NCBI RefSeq assembly: GCF_004343155.1 | Contig: NZ_SMDC01000002.1 | Location: forward strand, 1-64,000 | Reading direction: 5' to 3' | From: Marichromatium gracile | GTDB taxonomy: Bacteria > Pseudomonadota > Gammaproteobacteria > Chromatiales > Chromatiaceae | DNA length: 64,000 nt | In this document: one piece after another, positions 46,990 through 56,785 of the stretch | Numbering within the stretch: position 1 is the stretch's first letter | Layout: every line of letters starts with the position of its first letter | Made by a program: the position numbers and the translations under genes | Notes under the pieces: generated by a model | Seen by the model: only the letters and a program-made list of their open reading frames with translations | Database searches by the model: none | What the model was told of the DNA's origin: nothing

Positions 46990-48477
46990 GTGCAGCAGAC
47001 TGCACCCGCGCTCAAGATCGCCTTCGTCAACCCGCCCTATCTGGAGCGGTTCTCGCGTACCCAACGCTCTCCGGCGGTGACCAAGAGCGGCACCCTCTAT
47101 TTCCCGATGTGGCTCGCCGCCGCTGCCGCGCTCTGCGCCGAGTCGGGCCACGAGATCGATCTCATCGACGCCCCGGCCAGCGGTGCCGACACCGAGGCGG
47201 TGCTGGCGCGTCTGGCGCGCTTCGCCCCGCGGCTGCTGGTGGTCGAGACCAGTACCCCGAGCATCGCCAGCGACCTGGCCTTCTGCGCCCGCGCCCGCGA
47301 GCGCCTGCCGGCGACCTGCGTGGCGCTGGTCGGCACCCATGCCTCGGCGCGACCGCAGGCGTGTCTGCGCGATGAGCCGGCGGTCGATCTGGTGGTGCTC
47401 GGCGAGTACGACCTCGGGGTGCGCGACCTGGCCGCGGCGCTCGCGTGCGACGAGCCGCTCTCCACGGTCGCCGGGCTCTGTTATCGCGACGGCGACAGGC
47501 CGCGTCTCGGTGTCGCGCGCGCGGTATTCGAGGACCTCGATCGGCTGCCGCCGATCAGCCCGATCTATCGTCGCTTCCTCGACATCCGCGACTACTTCAA
47601 CCCCAACGCCATCCACCCGATGGTGACCATCAGCACCAGTCGCGGCTGTCCCAACCACTGCACCTTCTGCGTCTACCCGCAGACCATCACCGGGCACCGG
47701 CTGCGACGGCGCTCGGCGGGCCACGTGGTCGACGAGCTGGAGTACATCCGCAGAGCTTTCCCCGAGGCGCGCTCGGTGTTCTTCGAGGACGACACATTTC
47801 CCGCCGACCGCGCCCGCTGCGCCGAGATCTGCGAGGAGATGATCCGTCGCGGCTTCGACCTGCCGTGGTCGGCCAACGTGCGCGTCGATGTCGAGCCCGA
47901 GACCCTGCGGCTGATGCGTCGCGCCGGCTGTCGCAACCTCTGCGTCGGCTTCGAGAGCGGTGACCAGGCGCTGCTCGATCGCGTGCGCAAGCGTATCACC
48001 CTGGCGCAGTCGCGCGCCTTCATGCGCGAGGCCCGCGCGCTCGGGCTGATCGTCCACGGCTGCTTCATGGTCGGGCTGCCGGGCGAGACCCCGGAGACCA
48101 TGCGCCGGACCCTGGAGCTGGCCATCGAGCTGGCCCCGGACACTGCCCAGTTCTACCCGATCATGGTCTATCCGGGGACCGCCGCCTACGACTGGTATGC
48201 GCGCGAGGGGATGCTGGTGACCGAGGACTTCTCGCGCTGGCTCACCCCCGCCGGGCTGCACAACACCGTGGTGCGCAGCGCAGCGCTCGACGCCGAGGCG
48301 TTGGTCGCCTTCTGCGACCAGGCGCGGCGGCGTTTCTATCTGCGTCCGCGCTATCTGTGGCGGCGGCTCGGGCTGGTGGCGCGCGATCGCGAGGAGTTCC
48401 GCCGTACCTGGCGTGCCGGGCGCACCTTCCTGCGCCATCTGCTGCGCGGCTCGGACATCGAGGCCGGCCATGGCTGA
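46990..48477 (+). CDS. B12-binding-domain radical SAM protein
   Basis: A 495-residue enzyme. A cobalamin-binding-like domain covers about 10-175 (KIAFVNPPYLERF; MWLAAAAALCAESGHEIDLI). The radical SAM core follows, with STSRGCPNHCTFC holding Cys220, Cys224 and Cys227 of the [4Fe-4S] cluster. FVGF-type sequence FESGDQALL and MVGLPGETPETM complete the core. The end is basic. This class methylates or rearranges small molecules and lipids, often in cell-surface pathways. It leads a seven-gene operon and overlaps the GT2 gene by 8 nt. Its substrate cannot be named; tailoring of the surface glycan or its lipid carrier is inference. Confidence 0.88.
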   Translation: MQQTAPALKIAFVNPPYLERFSRTQRSPAVTKSGTLYFPMWLAAAAALCAESGHEIDLIDAPASGADTEAVLARLARFAPRLLVVETSTPSIASDLAFCARARERLPATCVALVGTHASARPQACLRDEPAVDLVVLGEYDLGVRDLAAALACDEPLSTVAGLCYRDGDRPRLGVARAVFEDLDRLPPISPIYRRFLDIRDYFNPNAIHPMVTISTSRGCPNHCTFCVYPQTITGHRLRRRSAGHVVDELEYIRRAFPEARSVFFEDDTFPADRARCAEICEEMIRRGFDLPWSANVRVDVEPETLRLMRRAGCRNLCVGFESGDQALLDRVRKRITLAQSRAFMREARALGLIVHGCFMVGLPGETPETMRRTLELAIELAPDTAQFYPIMVYPGTAAYDWYAREGMLVTEDFSRWLTPAGLHNTVVRSAALDAEALVAFCDQARRRFYLRPRYLWRRLGLVARDREEFRRTWRAGRTFLRHLLRGSDIEAGHG

Positions 48478-49477
48478 GGCCGCGCCGCGGGTCTCGGTGG
48501 TGGTCCCCGCCTATCAGGCCGAGGCGACCCTCGGGCGTTGTCTCGACGCACTCCTCGCCCAGCACACCGCCGCCGATGACTACGAGGTGATCCTGGTCGA
48601 CGACGGTTCGCGCGATCGCACCGCCGAGATCGCCCGGCGCTATCCGCTGCGCTACGTCCATCAGGCCAACGCCGGTCCGGCGGCGGCGCGCAACCACGGC
48701 GCGCGGCTGGCCCGTGGCGAGCTGCTGTTGTTCACCGACAGCGATTGCGTGCCGGCGCCGGACTGGATCGAGCGGATGCGCGCGCCCTTCGCCGATCCCG
48801 AGGTGATGGCGGTCAAGGGGGCCTATCGCAGCGATCAGCCGCAACTGGTGGCGCGCTTCGTCCAGCTCGAGTTCGAGCAACGCTTCGCGCGGCTGCGCCG
48901 ACGCGCGCGCATCGACATGGTCGACACCTATTCCGCCGGTTATCGGCGCGCGGTCTTCGTCGCGCTCGGCGGCTTCGATCCGCGCTTCCCCAAGGCCGAC
49001 AACGAGGACACCGAACTCTCCTACCGGATGGCCGCGCGCGGCATGCGCATGGTGTTCGCTCCCGACGCGGTGGTCAGCCATCTCGGTCACCCCGATTCGG
49101 TCTGGCGCTATGCGCGGCTGAAGTTCTCGCGCGGCTACTGGCGGATGGTGGTCTACAAGCGCCACCCCGGCAAGATGGTCGCCGACAGCTACACCCCGCA
49201 GACGCTCAAGCTGCAGATCCTCGCCATCCTTGCGCTCGCCCCGGCGCTGGCGCTCGCGCCCTGGTGGCCGAGGGCGGCGCTGGCGCTCGGTGGTGCGACG
49301 CTCGCCGCCTTCCTGCTCAGCGCCACGCCCTTCCTCGCCGCCGCCTGGCGGCGCGATCGCCGGTTGGCGCTGGCCGCGCCGGCACTGCTGCTGGTACGCG
49401 CCGCCGCGCTCGGCGGCGGCGCCGTCGCCGGGAGTCTGCTGGGGCGTCTCGGCGCGGGCGCGGGGACGGCTCGATGA
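48470..49477 (+). CDS. Family 2 glycosyltransferase with C-terminal membrane helices
   Basis: A 335-residue GT-A-type enzyme. The nucleotide-sugar domain runs about 8-230: VSVVVPAYQAEATLGRCLDA, VILVDDGSRDRTAEIA, the DxD-like TDSDC, and the acceptor-side ADNEDTELSYRM. Two or more hydrophobic helices fill 245-330, tying it to the inner membrane. It should add a sugar to the lipid-linked repeat unit. It overlaps the radical SAM gene before it by 8 nt and the oxidoreductase gene after it by 4 nt (ATGA). It is the only clear glycosyltransferase in the locus apart from the initiating enzyme. Confidence 0.9.
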   Translation: MAEAAPRVSVVVPAYQAEATLGRCLDALLAQHTAADDYEVILVDDGSRDRTAEIARRYPLRYVHQANAGPAAARNHGARLARGELLLFTDSDCVPAPDWIERMRAPFADPEVMAVKGAYRSDQPQLVARFVQLEFEQRFARLRRRARIDMVDTYSAGYRRAVFVALGGFDPRFPKADNEDTELSYRMAARGMRMVFAPDAVVSHLGHPDSVWRYARLKFSRGYWRMVVYKRHPGKMVADSYTPQTLKLQILAILALAPALALAPWWPRAALALGGATLAAFLLSATPFLAAAWRRDRRLALAAPALLLVRAAALGGGAVAGSLLGRLGAGAGTAR

Positions 49478-51624
49478 GACGCACCCACCGCAGTGTCTGC
49501 CGGATCTGTCACGGCGGCTGCGGTGCCCTGGTGACCGTCGAGGACGGACGCGTGGTCAAGGTCGTCGGCGATCGCGACTCACCGATGAACCAGGGTTGGA
49601 TGTGCGTCAAGGGGTTGCGCACCCCGGAGATCGCCAACCACCCCGACCGGCTGGAGTGGCCGCGGCGCCGCCGCGCGGGCAAGGCCGGCGGCTGGGAGCG
49701 GGTGAGCTGGGAGGCGGCGCTCGACGAGATCGCCGAGCGCGTCGCCGCGATCCGCGATCGCCTCGGCCCCGAGGCGATCGCCCTGGGGCAGGGCACCGGG
49801 CGTCATCACTACATGCACGTGGTGCGCTTTGCCAACGCACTGGGTACCCCCAACTGGTACGAGCCGGGGCTGGCGCAGTGCTTCATCCCGCGGGTGACGG
49901 TGAGCAACCTCACCTACGGCGGCTATGTCACCGGCGACTACTACGGCGACACCCCGCCGGCCTGCATCCTCTTCTGGGGCAGCAACCCGCTGGTCTCCAA
50001 CCCCGACGGCAAGATCGGCATCGCCATCCGTCGCGCCCTCGATCGCGGTGCGGTCGGCATCGCCGTCGATCCGCGTCGGCACGAGACGGCGCGTCGCTGC
50101 GAGCTGTGGCTGGGGCTGCGCCCGGGTACCGACGCGGCGCTGGCGCTGGCGATGATCCAGGTGATCATCGCCGAGCGGCGCTACGACGCCGAGTTCGTCG
50201 CGCGCTGGACCCAGGGCTTCGACGCGCTGGCCGCCCATGTCGCCGACTGTACCCCGGCCTGGGCGGCACCGATCACCGGGGTCGCCCCCGAGCTGATCGT
50301 CGAGGCGGCGCGCCGCTATGCCGCGCTCCGTCCGGCGGTGCTGGAGTGGGGCGTGGGGATCGAGCAGAACGTCAACGCCCTGCAGACGGTGCGCGCGCTG
50401 GCCTGTCTGCGCGCCCTGGTCGGCAGCATCGACGTGCCCGGCGGCGAGCTGCTGTCGATGCAGCGGATGCGCGCCTATCCGACCCTGGCCGAGCAACTGC
50501 CGCGCGAGCAGGCGCGCAAGCGGCTCGGCGCCGAGCGCTTCAAGCTGCTCGGTGGCTGGCGCGCCTACATGCCCTCGGCGCACATCCCCACGCTGTTCGC
50601 CGCGATGCGCACCGGCGAACCCTATCCGGTCAAGGGGCTGCTGGTGTTCGGCAACAACGCGCTGGCGACCGTGGCCAACGCCCGCGCGGTGCGCCGCAGC
50701 CTCGAGTGTCTCGACCTGCTGGTGGTGAGCGAGCTGTTCATGACGCCGACGGCGGAGCTGGCCGACTTCGTGCTGCCGGCGGCCTTCTGGCCCGAGGTCG
50801 AGCAGGTGATCGGCTATCCGCTGGCCACCGGCAACCTGGTCTACCACCAACCGGCGCTGACCCGACGCGGCGAGTGCCGACCGGACGAGTGGATCATCGA
50901 CCAGCTCTCGCGGCGGCTCGGCCTGCCCGACAGCGAGCGTCCCTTCGAGGCGGTGATGGCCCATCAGCTCGAGCCGACCGGGGTCGGTCTCGATCAGCTG
51001 CGTCGCCAGGGCGTGCTGCGGCTGCCGCATCGCTACCGCAAGTACGAGACACGCGGCTTCCGCACCCCGTCGCGGCGCATCGAGCTCTACAGCAAGGCGC
51101 TCGAACGACTCGGCTACGATCCGTTGCCGAGCCATGTCGAACCGCCCGAGAGCCCGCGCAGCCGCCCCGACCTGGCGCGCGACTATCCCTATGTGCTGAT
51201 CACCGGCAGCCGTCGGCGCGAGTTCTTCAACAGCGAGCACCGTCAGGTCGCCGGGCTGCGTCGCCGCGCGCCCGACCCGCGCGCCCAGCTCCACCCCGAG
51301 GTGGCGCGCGCCGAGGGTATCGCCGACGGCGACTGGATCGCGATCGCCACGCCGCGCGGTCGCATCCGCATGCGCGCCGAGGTCACCCCCGAGATCAATC
51401 CCGAGGTGGTGAGCATCGATCACGGCTGGTGGTTCCCGGAGGCGCCGAGCGCGCTCGCCGGGGCGTGGCGCGCCAATGCCAATCTGTTGACCTCCGACGC
51501 GCCGCCCTACGACCCGGCCTTCGGCACCTATCAGCTGCGCGGACTCCTGTGTCGCCTCGCCCCCGCGAGCGCGCCCGCCGCCGACGAGATCGACGAGCCC
51601 GACGATGATCCAGCACGCGCTTGA
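49474..51624 (+). CDS. Molybdopterin-dependent oxidoreductase, 4Fe-4S type
   Basis: A 716-residue member of the DMSO-reductase superfamily. The N-terminal [4Fe-4S] cysteines are Cys9, Cys12, Cys16 and Cys44 (CRICHGGCG; GWMCVKG). Cys136 in GLAQCFIPRVTV fits the metal-ligand position; the codon is a plain Cys codon, so it is not a selenoprotein. GSNPLVSNPD and AVDPRRHETARRC are cofactor-binding motifs. A molydop-binding domain lies at about 570-700 with ITGSRRREFFNSEHRQV. No Tat signal is seen, so it is cytoplasmic. It resembles uncharacterised relatives of the acetylene-hydratase-like group. Placement inside a polysaccharide operon is unusual, and its reaction is unknown. Confidence 0.85.
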   Translation: MRRTHRSVCRICHGGCGALVTVEDGRVVKVVGDRDSPMNQGWMCVKGLRTPEIANHPDRLEWPRRRRAGKAGGWERVSWEAALDEIAERVAAIRDRLGPEAIALGQGTGRHHYMHVVRFANALGTPNWYEPGLAQCFIPRVTVSNLTYGGYVTGDYYGDTPPACILFWGSNPLVSNPDGKIGIAIRRALDRGAVGIAVDPRRHETARRCELWLGLRPGTDAALALAMIQVIIAERRYDAEFVARWTQGFDALAAHVADCTPAWAAPITGVAPELIVEAARRYAALRPAVLEWGVGIEQNVNALQTVRALACLRALVGSIDVPGGELLSMQRMRAYPTLAEQLPREQARKRLGAERFKLLGGWRAYMPSAHIPTLFAAMRTGEPYPVKGLLVFGNNALATVANARAVRRSLECLDLLVVSELFMTPTAELADFVLPAAFWPEVEQVIGYPLATGNLVYHQPALTRRGECRPDEWIIDQLSRRLGLPDSERPFEAVMAHQLEPTGVGLDQLRRQGVLRLPHRYRKYETRGFRTPSRRIELYSKALERLGYDPLPSHVEPPESPRSRPDLARDYPYVLITGSRRREFFNSEHRQVAGLRRRAPDPRAQLHPEVARAEGIADGDWIAIATPRGRIRMRAEVTPEINPEVVSIDHGWWFPEAPSALAGAWRANANLLTSDAPPYDPAFGTYQLRGLLCRLAPASAPAADEIDEPDDDPARA

Positions 51625-53041
51625 GCGTCTCAACCTCTTCCTCGGCGCGCGGGTCGGCGGCCAGCGGGTGCGCTGGTTCGTGCTCGCGCTGGTGGTCACC
51701 GACCTCGGCTGTCTCGCACTCAGCCTGTGGCTGGGCTGTCTCTCGCACCGTATCGGCGGGGGCGGGCCGGTCGACGGGGCCACGCTGGGGCTGGTCGGGA
51801 TGCTGCTCGGTGCCCTGGTGTTCGAGCGCGTCGGACTCTATCGCTACGAGCCGAGCATGATGCGGCTGGTGGAGATCCGCAAGATCATCCGCGCGGTGGT
51901 GATCCTCGCCCTGGTGCTCACCGCCTTCGCCTTCTACACCGGCGAGCAGGCGGCGCGGCTCGCGCTGCTCCACGCCATGGGCTGGTTGCTGGTCACCCTG
52001 CTGGGCGCGCGCGCCCTGGTCTACCGGTTGCAGCAGTCGCTCTACTCGCGTCGTTTCAACGTCAGCCGGGTGCTGATCGTCGGCGCCGGCGAGGCCGGGC
52101 GGATGCTCTACAAGCACATCCGCGAGGCCCCCGAGCTCGGCTACTGGGTCTCGGGGTTCTACGACGAGGACCGCCGCACCCTGGCGCTCGCCGGCGAGGC
52201 CGCCGCCGGGCCCGAGGCGCCGGCGCTGATCGCCGAGGCCGACGCGCTGCGCGCCTTCATCGAGCGCGAGCAGGTCACGCTGGTGCTGATCAGCACCCCG
52301 ATCCGCAGCGCCGGCGAGTGTCACCTCCAGCAGTTGATGCGCCTGACCGAGGGGCTGGCGGTGCGGATCTGCTTCATGCCCTATCTCAGCGGCTATTTCG
52401 CCAAGCAGATCCAGTTCATGGACATCAACGGCATCCCCATGGTGACCCTGGGCGCGATCCGCCCCCGGCCCGCCGAGCAGATCAGCAAGCGCCTGCTCGA
52501 CCTGACGCTGGCGGGGGTGGCGCTGTTGCTGCTCGCGCCGCTGATGATCGCGATCGCGCTGTGGATCCGTCGCGACTCGCCGGGGCCGGTGCTCTTCGTG
52601 CAGGAGCGGGTGGGCAAGGACGGCGCGCGCTTCCCGATGTACAAGTTCCGCACCATGCACCTCGACAGCCCCAGGTTCGCCTACTCGCCGACCGTCTCGG
52701 ACGACCCGCGGATCACCCGCGCCGGGCGCTTCCTGCGCCGCACCAGCCTCGACGAGCTGCCGCAGCTGTTCAACGTGCTCGAGGGCAGCATGAGCCTGGT
52801 CGGCCCGCGCCCCGAGATGCCCTTCATCGTCGAACAGGAGTACGAGGAGATCCATCGCGAGCGGTTGCGGGTGAAACCGGGGATCACCGGGGTCTGGCAG
52901 ATCAGCGGCGACCGCGACAAGCAGATCCACGAGAACATCTCCTACGACCTGTTCTATGTCGAGAACCGCTCGCTGCTGCTCGACGCCATCATCCTGGTAC
53001 GCACCCTGTTGTTCGCCGTCTCGGCGATGCGTACCTGCTAG
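51605..53041 (+). CDS. Polyprenyl-phosphate sugar-1-phosphate transferase (WbaP/WcaJ type)
   Basis: A 478-residue inner-membrane initiating enzyme that moves a sugar phosphate onto undecaprenyl phosphate. N-terminal helices fill about 22-140. A Rossmann-like middle domain ([17 protein letters not shown]) follows. The catalytic C-terminus begins near 290: [41 protein letters not shown], the [22 protein letters not shown] core, and [12 protein letters not shown]. It overlaps the oxidoreductase gene by 20 nt, so it is tightly coupled. The sugar (glucose, galactose or another) cannot be told from sequence. Confidence 0.93.
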   Translation: MIQHALERLNLFLGARVGGQRVRWFVLALVVTDLGCLALSLWLGCLSHRIGGGGPVDGATLGLVGMLLGALVFERVGLYRYEPSMMRLVEIRKIIRAVVILALVLTAFAFYTGEQAARLALLHAMGWLLVTLLGARALVYRLQQSLYSRRFNVSRVLIVGAGEAGRMLYKHIREAPELGYWVSGFYDEDRRTLALAGEAAAGPEAPALIAEADALRAFIEREQVTLVLISTPIRSAGECHLQQLMRLTEGLAVRICFMPYLSGYFAKQIQFMDINGIPMVTLGAIRPRPAEQISKRLLDLTLAGVALLLLAPLMIAIALWIRRDSPGPVLFVQERVGKDGARFPMYKFRTMHLDSPRFAYSPTVSDDPRITRAGRFLRRTSLDELPQLFNVLEGSMSLVGPRPEMPFIVEQEYEEIHRERLRVKPGITGVWQISGDRDKQIHENISYDLFYVENRSLLLDAIILVRTLLFAVSAMRTC

Positions 53042-53060
53042 CCGCGCCACCGGAGCCGCC

Positions 53061-54578
53061 ATGGAGACCGCGACCCCAACCCTCAACGCCCTGCTCGCCG
53101 AGCACGCCAGGCGCACCCCGGAGCGCCCCTTCATCCATCATCGCGACGGCACGCTCGACTATCGCCGGACCCAGGCGCTGGTCGAGTGTCTCGCCGGCGC
53201 GTTGCACGCGCTCGGACTGGGGCCGGGGGCGCGGCTGGGGATCGCGCTCGGGCGGCGGCCCGAGGGGGTGCTCGCCTTCCTCGCCGCGACCCGGATCGGC
53301 GCCCTGCCGGTGGCGCTCAACCCGGCGCTGGAGCCGCGTCTGCTGCTCGACTTCGCGCGCGCGCAGCGGCTCGCCGCGCTGCTCGCCGAGGGCGAGACGC
53401 TGGCGGCGCTGGCCGCCGGGGAGGTGCCCGAGGGGATGGCGCTGATCGACCGCGCCGGCCGTCATCCCGGCTGCGTCTCCTGGCCCGAGCTGCTCGGCGC
53501 CACGCCCATCGCCTCCCCGCCCGAGCCCGAGTCGGGGCAGGTCGCCTATCTCAACTTCACCACCGGCACCACCGGACGGGCCAAGGGCGCGCTGGCGACC
53601 CACGCCAATCTCTACTGGAACACCCGCGCCGCGATCGAAGCCTTCGCGCTCGGCTCGGACGACGTCCATCTGTGCATGTTCGCCGCCTTCGCCCATCCCC
53701 ACGAGCTGTTCTGTCGCGCGCTCCAGACCGGCGGCGCGCTGGTGCTGCTCGAGGAGATCAGCCCGCGCGCCATCGCCGGGACGATCCGCGCGTTCGGGGT
53801 GACCTGCATGATGGGGCTGGCGCCGATGTACCGGATGATGGCCGGGGCCTGCGCGCGCGCCGATCTCGCCAGCCTGCGTCTGGCCGAGAGCGGGGGGATG
53901 TATACCAGCCCGGAGATCAACGCCGCCTTCGCCGCGCGCGGCGGGGTGCCGGTCATGTCGGTATGGGGCAGCACCGAGACCAGCGGGGTGGCGCTGGCCA
54001 ACACCGCCGAGGGCTATCGGCTCGACGGCAGCATGGGGCGGGTGTGTCCGCACTATCAGGCGCGCGTCGTCGACGAGCAGGGGCGCGAGCTGCCGCCGGG
54101 CGAGGTCGGCGAGCTGCTGCTGCGCGGTCCGGGGCTGGTCTCGGGTTACGACGGCGGGATCGCGCTGGCCGGCCACCAGGGCTGGTATCGCAGCGGCGAT
54201 CTGGTCCGGCGTGACGACGACGGCTTCTATTATTACGTCGAGCGGATCAGCGGCATGATCAAGGTCGCCGGGCTCAAGGTCTATCCGCTGCAGCTCGAGC
54301 TGCTGCTCGGCGCCCATCCCGGGGTGCGCGAGGCGGCGGTGCTCGGTCGCCCCGACCGCCGCAAGGGCGCGGTGCCGGTGGCCTTCGTCGTGCCCGAGCC
54401 GGGAGCCGAGCTCGACGCGGCCCGACTGCGCGCGCACTGCCGCGCCCAGGGGTTGCCCAACTACATGGTGCCGAGACGCTTCGAGCTGGTCGACGACCTG
54501 CCGCGTATCGGCAGTGGCAAGATCGACAAGCGGCCCCTGCGGACCCTGGTGGAACGCGGGTCCCTGACCGACGGGTGA
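53061..54578 (+). CDS. AMP-forming acyl/aryl-CoA ligase family protein
   Basis: A 505-residue adenylate-forming enzyme. Motifs include the P-loop FTTGTTGRAKGALATH near 162, SVWGSTETSG near 300, GWYRSGDL and the hinge YVERISGMIKVAGLKVYPL. The C-terminal SGKIDKR carries the catalytic lysine. It is a typical fatty- or aryl-acid ligase, giving an acyl adenylate and then a CoA ester. In this locus it may activate an acid for attachment to a sugar; no acyl carrier protein or acyltransferase is encoded nearby. GGAG lies 6 nt before the ATG. The next gene starts 6 nt after its stop. Confidence 0.88.
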   Translation: METATPTLNALLAEHARRTPERPFIHHRDGTLDYRRTQALVECLAGALHALGLGPGARLGIALGRRPEGVLAFLAATRIGALPVALNPALEPRLLLDFARAQRLAALLAEGETLAALAAGEVPEGMALIDRAGRHPGCVSWPELLGATPIASPPEPESGQVAYLNFTTGTTGRAKGALATHANLYWNTRAAIEAFALGSDDVHLCMFAAFAHPHELFCRALQTGGALVLLEEISPRAIAGTIRAFGVTCMMGLAPMYRMMAGACARADLASLRLAESGGMYTSPEINAAFAARGGVPVMSVWGSTETSGVALANTAEGYRLDGSMGRVCPHYQARVVDEQGRELPPGEVGELLLRGPGLVSGYDGGIALAGHQGWYRSGDLVRRDDDGFYYYVERISGMIKVAGLKVYPLQLELLLGAHPGVREAAVLGRPDRRKGAVPVAFVVPEPGAELDAARLRAHCRAQGLPNYMVPRRFELVDDLPRIGSGKIDKRPLRTLVERGSLTDG

Positions 54579-54583
54579 CGACG

Positions 54584-55753
54584 ATGAAGGCATTGATGGC
54601 AACGGCGGTCTGGGATCCCAGACCGGGGTACGCGCCGAGCGCGCGCGAGCTGGAGCGGCGTCGCGCCGACTGCGCCAGCCAGGTGTGGCGCGATCCGAGC
54701 TTCGCGCTCGCCGAGGTCGCGGTCCCGGAGATCGGCGACACCGAGGTGCTGGTGCGGGTGGTGTGCTGCGGCATCTGCGGCTCGGACAGCCATCTCTACC
54801 AGACCGACGCCGAGGGCTATCTGATGTTCTCCGGGCCGGCGGCGCTGCCCTGCATCATCGGCCACGAGTACGCCGGGGTGGTCGAGCGCGTCGGGCGCGC
54901 GGTGCGCGGGTTGCGCGAGGGCGATCTGGTCGCCGCCGAGAGCATCGTCTGGTGCGGCTGCTGCACGCCCTGTCGCAGCGGCGCCTTCAACCAGTGCGAT
55001 CGGGTGGAGCTGACCGGGATCACCACCGACGGCGCGCTGGCCGAGTACGTCGCCGTCGACGAGCGTCAGTGCTGGTCGCTCGCCGCGCTCGCCGGGCGCT
55101 ATGACGACACCCGACTGTTCGAGGTGGCGGCGCTGATCGAGCCGCTGGGCTGCGCCTACAACGGGCTGTTCGTCTGTGCCGGTGGCTTCCGTCCCGGGGC
55201 GGTGGTGGTGGTCCATGGCGCCGGTCCCATCGGACTCGGCGCCATCGCCCTGGCGCGCCTGGCGGGGGCCAGTCAGGTGATCGCCTTCGACCCCATCGTC
55301 GAACGCCTGGCGATCGCCGAGACGCTGGGGGCCGATCGCGTCTACGACACCGCGGCGCTGCGTCGCGACGGCGTCAGGCCGCGCGACCTGGTGCGCGAGC
55401 ACACTGCCGGGCGCGGTGCCGAGATCCAGGTCGAGGCGGCGGGTGCGGCCGGGGAGACCGTCCCCGAGATGCAGTCCTCGCTCGCCCCCGGCGGCCAGAT
55501 CGTCTATCTCGGGCGCGCCGCCACCGAGACCCCGGTACAGCTCAACGGGCTGGTGAGCGGTGCCAACGCCATCCAGGGCGGGCGCGGTCACGCCGGCTAC
55601 GGCATCTACGACGGCATCATCCGGTTGCTCGCTAGTGGTCGGCTCGAGGTCGCGCCGATGATCACCGCGCGCTACCCGTTCGCCGAGGCGATCAGCGCGC
55701 TGGCGACCTCGGTGCAGCGGACCGACGGCAAGGTGATGGTGCGGATCGGCTGA
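54584..55753 (+). CDS. Zinc-dependent medium-chain alcohol/polyol dehydrogenase
   Basis: A 389-residue MDR-family NAD(P)-dependent dehydrogenase. Catalytic zinc ligands lie in CGICGSDSH and IIGHEYAGVVE. The structural zinc site is WCGCCTPCRSGAFNQC (four cysteines). The Rossmann loop HGAGPIGLGAIALARL is near 215. The N-terminus is longer than usual (SARELERRRADCASQVW), a feature seen in scyllo-inosose- or sorbitol-type members, but the substrate is not certain. It may make a keto sugar or polyol for the surface glycan. A GTG overlapping the previous stop is an alternative start. Confidence 0.85.
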   Translation: MKALMATAVWDPRPGYAPSARELERRRADCASQVWRDPSFALAEVAVPEIGDTEVLVRVVCCGICGSDSHLYQTDAEGYLMFSGPAALPCIIGHEYAGVVERVGRAVRGLREGDLVAAESIVWCGCCTPCRSGAFNQCDRVELTGITTDGALAEYVAVDERQCWSLAALAGRYDDTRLFEVAALIEPLGCAYNGLFVCAGGFRPGAVVVVHGAGPIGLGAIALARLAGASQVIAFDPIVERLAIAETLGADRVYDTAALRRDGVRPRDLVREHTAGRGAEIQVEAAGAAGETVPEMQSSLAPGGQIVYLGRAATETPVQLNGLVSGANAIQGGRGHAGYGIYDGIIRLLASGRLEVAPMITARYPFAEAISALATSVQRTDGKVMVRIG

Positions 55754-55765
55754 GTGGAGGTGAGC

Positions 55766-56785
55766 ATGGCACAGGGACAATCGCCGCGCGGTCTCGACGG
55801 CAAGACGGTGCTGGTAACCGGTGGGGCGGGCTTCATCGGCAGCAATGTCGCGCTGCACCTGCAGCGCCACCACCCCGGGTGTCGCGTGGTGGTGGTCGAC
55901 TGTTTCGGCGCCGCCGCCGACGCCCCCGGCCCGCGCGCCTTCGGGCACTATCTCAACCTGATCGACTTCGCCGGCGAGCTGATCTGCGGTGATCTCACCG
56001 AGCCGCGCGACCTCGCCCGGCTGCAGCGCCTGCGCTACGACCTGATCCTGCACTTCGCCGCCGTCTCCGACACCCGGGTCTACGACCAGGCGGCGATCCT
56101 GCGCGCTAACGTCAATGTCTTCGCCGACCTGCTGGGTCTGGCCGCGCGCCGCGGCGCCGATCTGGTCTACGCCTCCTCGGCCGCGACCTATGGTGCCGCT
56201 CCGGCGCCGCAGCGGATCGGTCACGAGGCCCCCGACACCCCCTATGGCTTCAGCAAGCTGAAGATGGACCAGATGGCGGCGCGCTTCCGTCAGGAGCATC
56301 CCGGGTTGGCCGTCGCCGGGCTGCGCTTCTTCAACGTCTACGGGCCGCGCGAGTACTTCAAGGGCACCACCGCCTCGATGGTGCTGCAGCTCGGCCACCA
56401 GCTGCTCGCCGGGCGCGCGCCCCGCTTGTTCCACGGCTCGGAGCACATCCTGCGCGACTTCGTCCATGTCGAGGACGTGGTGCGCGCGGTGCTCGCCGCC
56501 GCCGCGGGTCGCGTCAGCGGGGTGTTCAACGTCGGCAGCGGTCGTGCCGAGTCCTTCGCCCGGGTGCTCGAGCTGCTCCAGCAGGGTCTGGGCACGGCGC
56601 TGCCGATCGACTACATCGACAACCCCCACCACGCCTACCAGACCCATACCCGGGCCGAGTTGGAGACCACCCGCGCGGCGCTCGGCTACGCCCCCGAGTA
56701 CGACCTTGCGCGGGGCGTGACCGCGTATCTCCCCGAGATCCGTCGCAGCTATCGCGAATGGGGCGCCGGGGTCAGCGGGTGTTGA
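55766..56785 (+). CDS. hldD: ADP-L-glycero-D-manno-heptose 6-epimerase family protein
   Basis: A 339-residue short-chain dehydrogenase/epimerase. The NAD loop is TGGAGFIGSN near 20. The catalytic Tyr and Lys are in TPYGFSKLKMDQ. The HldD hallmarks FNVYGPREYFKGTTASM and RDFVHVEDVV, then FNVGSGRAESF, are all present. HldD makes the heptose of the LPS inner core; here it sits in an exopolysaccharide operon without hldE. GGAGGTGAGC precedes the ATG at 55766. The last 14 nt overlap the convergent wza gene. Confidence 0.82.
   Translation: MAQGQSPRGLDGKTVLVTGGAGFIGSNVALHLQRHHPGCRVVVVDCFGAAADAPGPRAFGHYLNLIDFAGELICGDLTEPRDLARLQRLRYDLILHFAAVSDTRVYDQAAILRANVNVFADLLGLAARRGADLVYASSAATYGAAPAPQRIGHEAPDTPYGFSKLKMDQMAARFRQEHPGLAVAGLRFFNVYGPREYFKGTTASMVLQLGHQLLAGRAPRLFHGSEHILRDFVHVEDVVRAVLAAAAGRVSGVFNVGSGRAESFARVLELLQQGLGTALPIDYIDNPHHAYQTHTRAELETTRAALGYAPEYDLARGVTAYLPEIRRSYREWGAGVSGC

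Noticed and set aside
49880-49890. Selenocysteine in the molybdoenzyme
   Set aside because: The candidate metal-ligand position is an ordinary Cys codon and the frame has no internal TGA.
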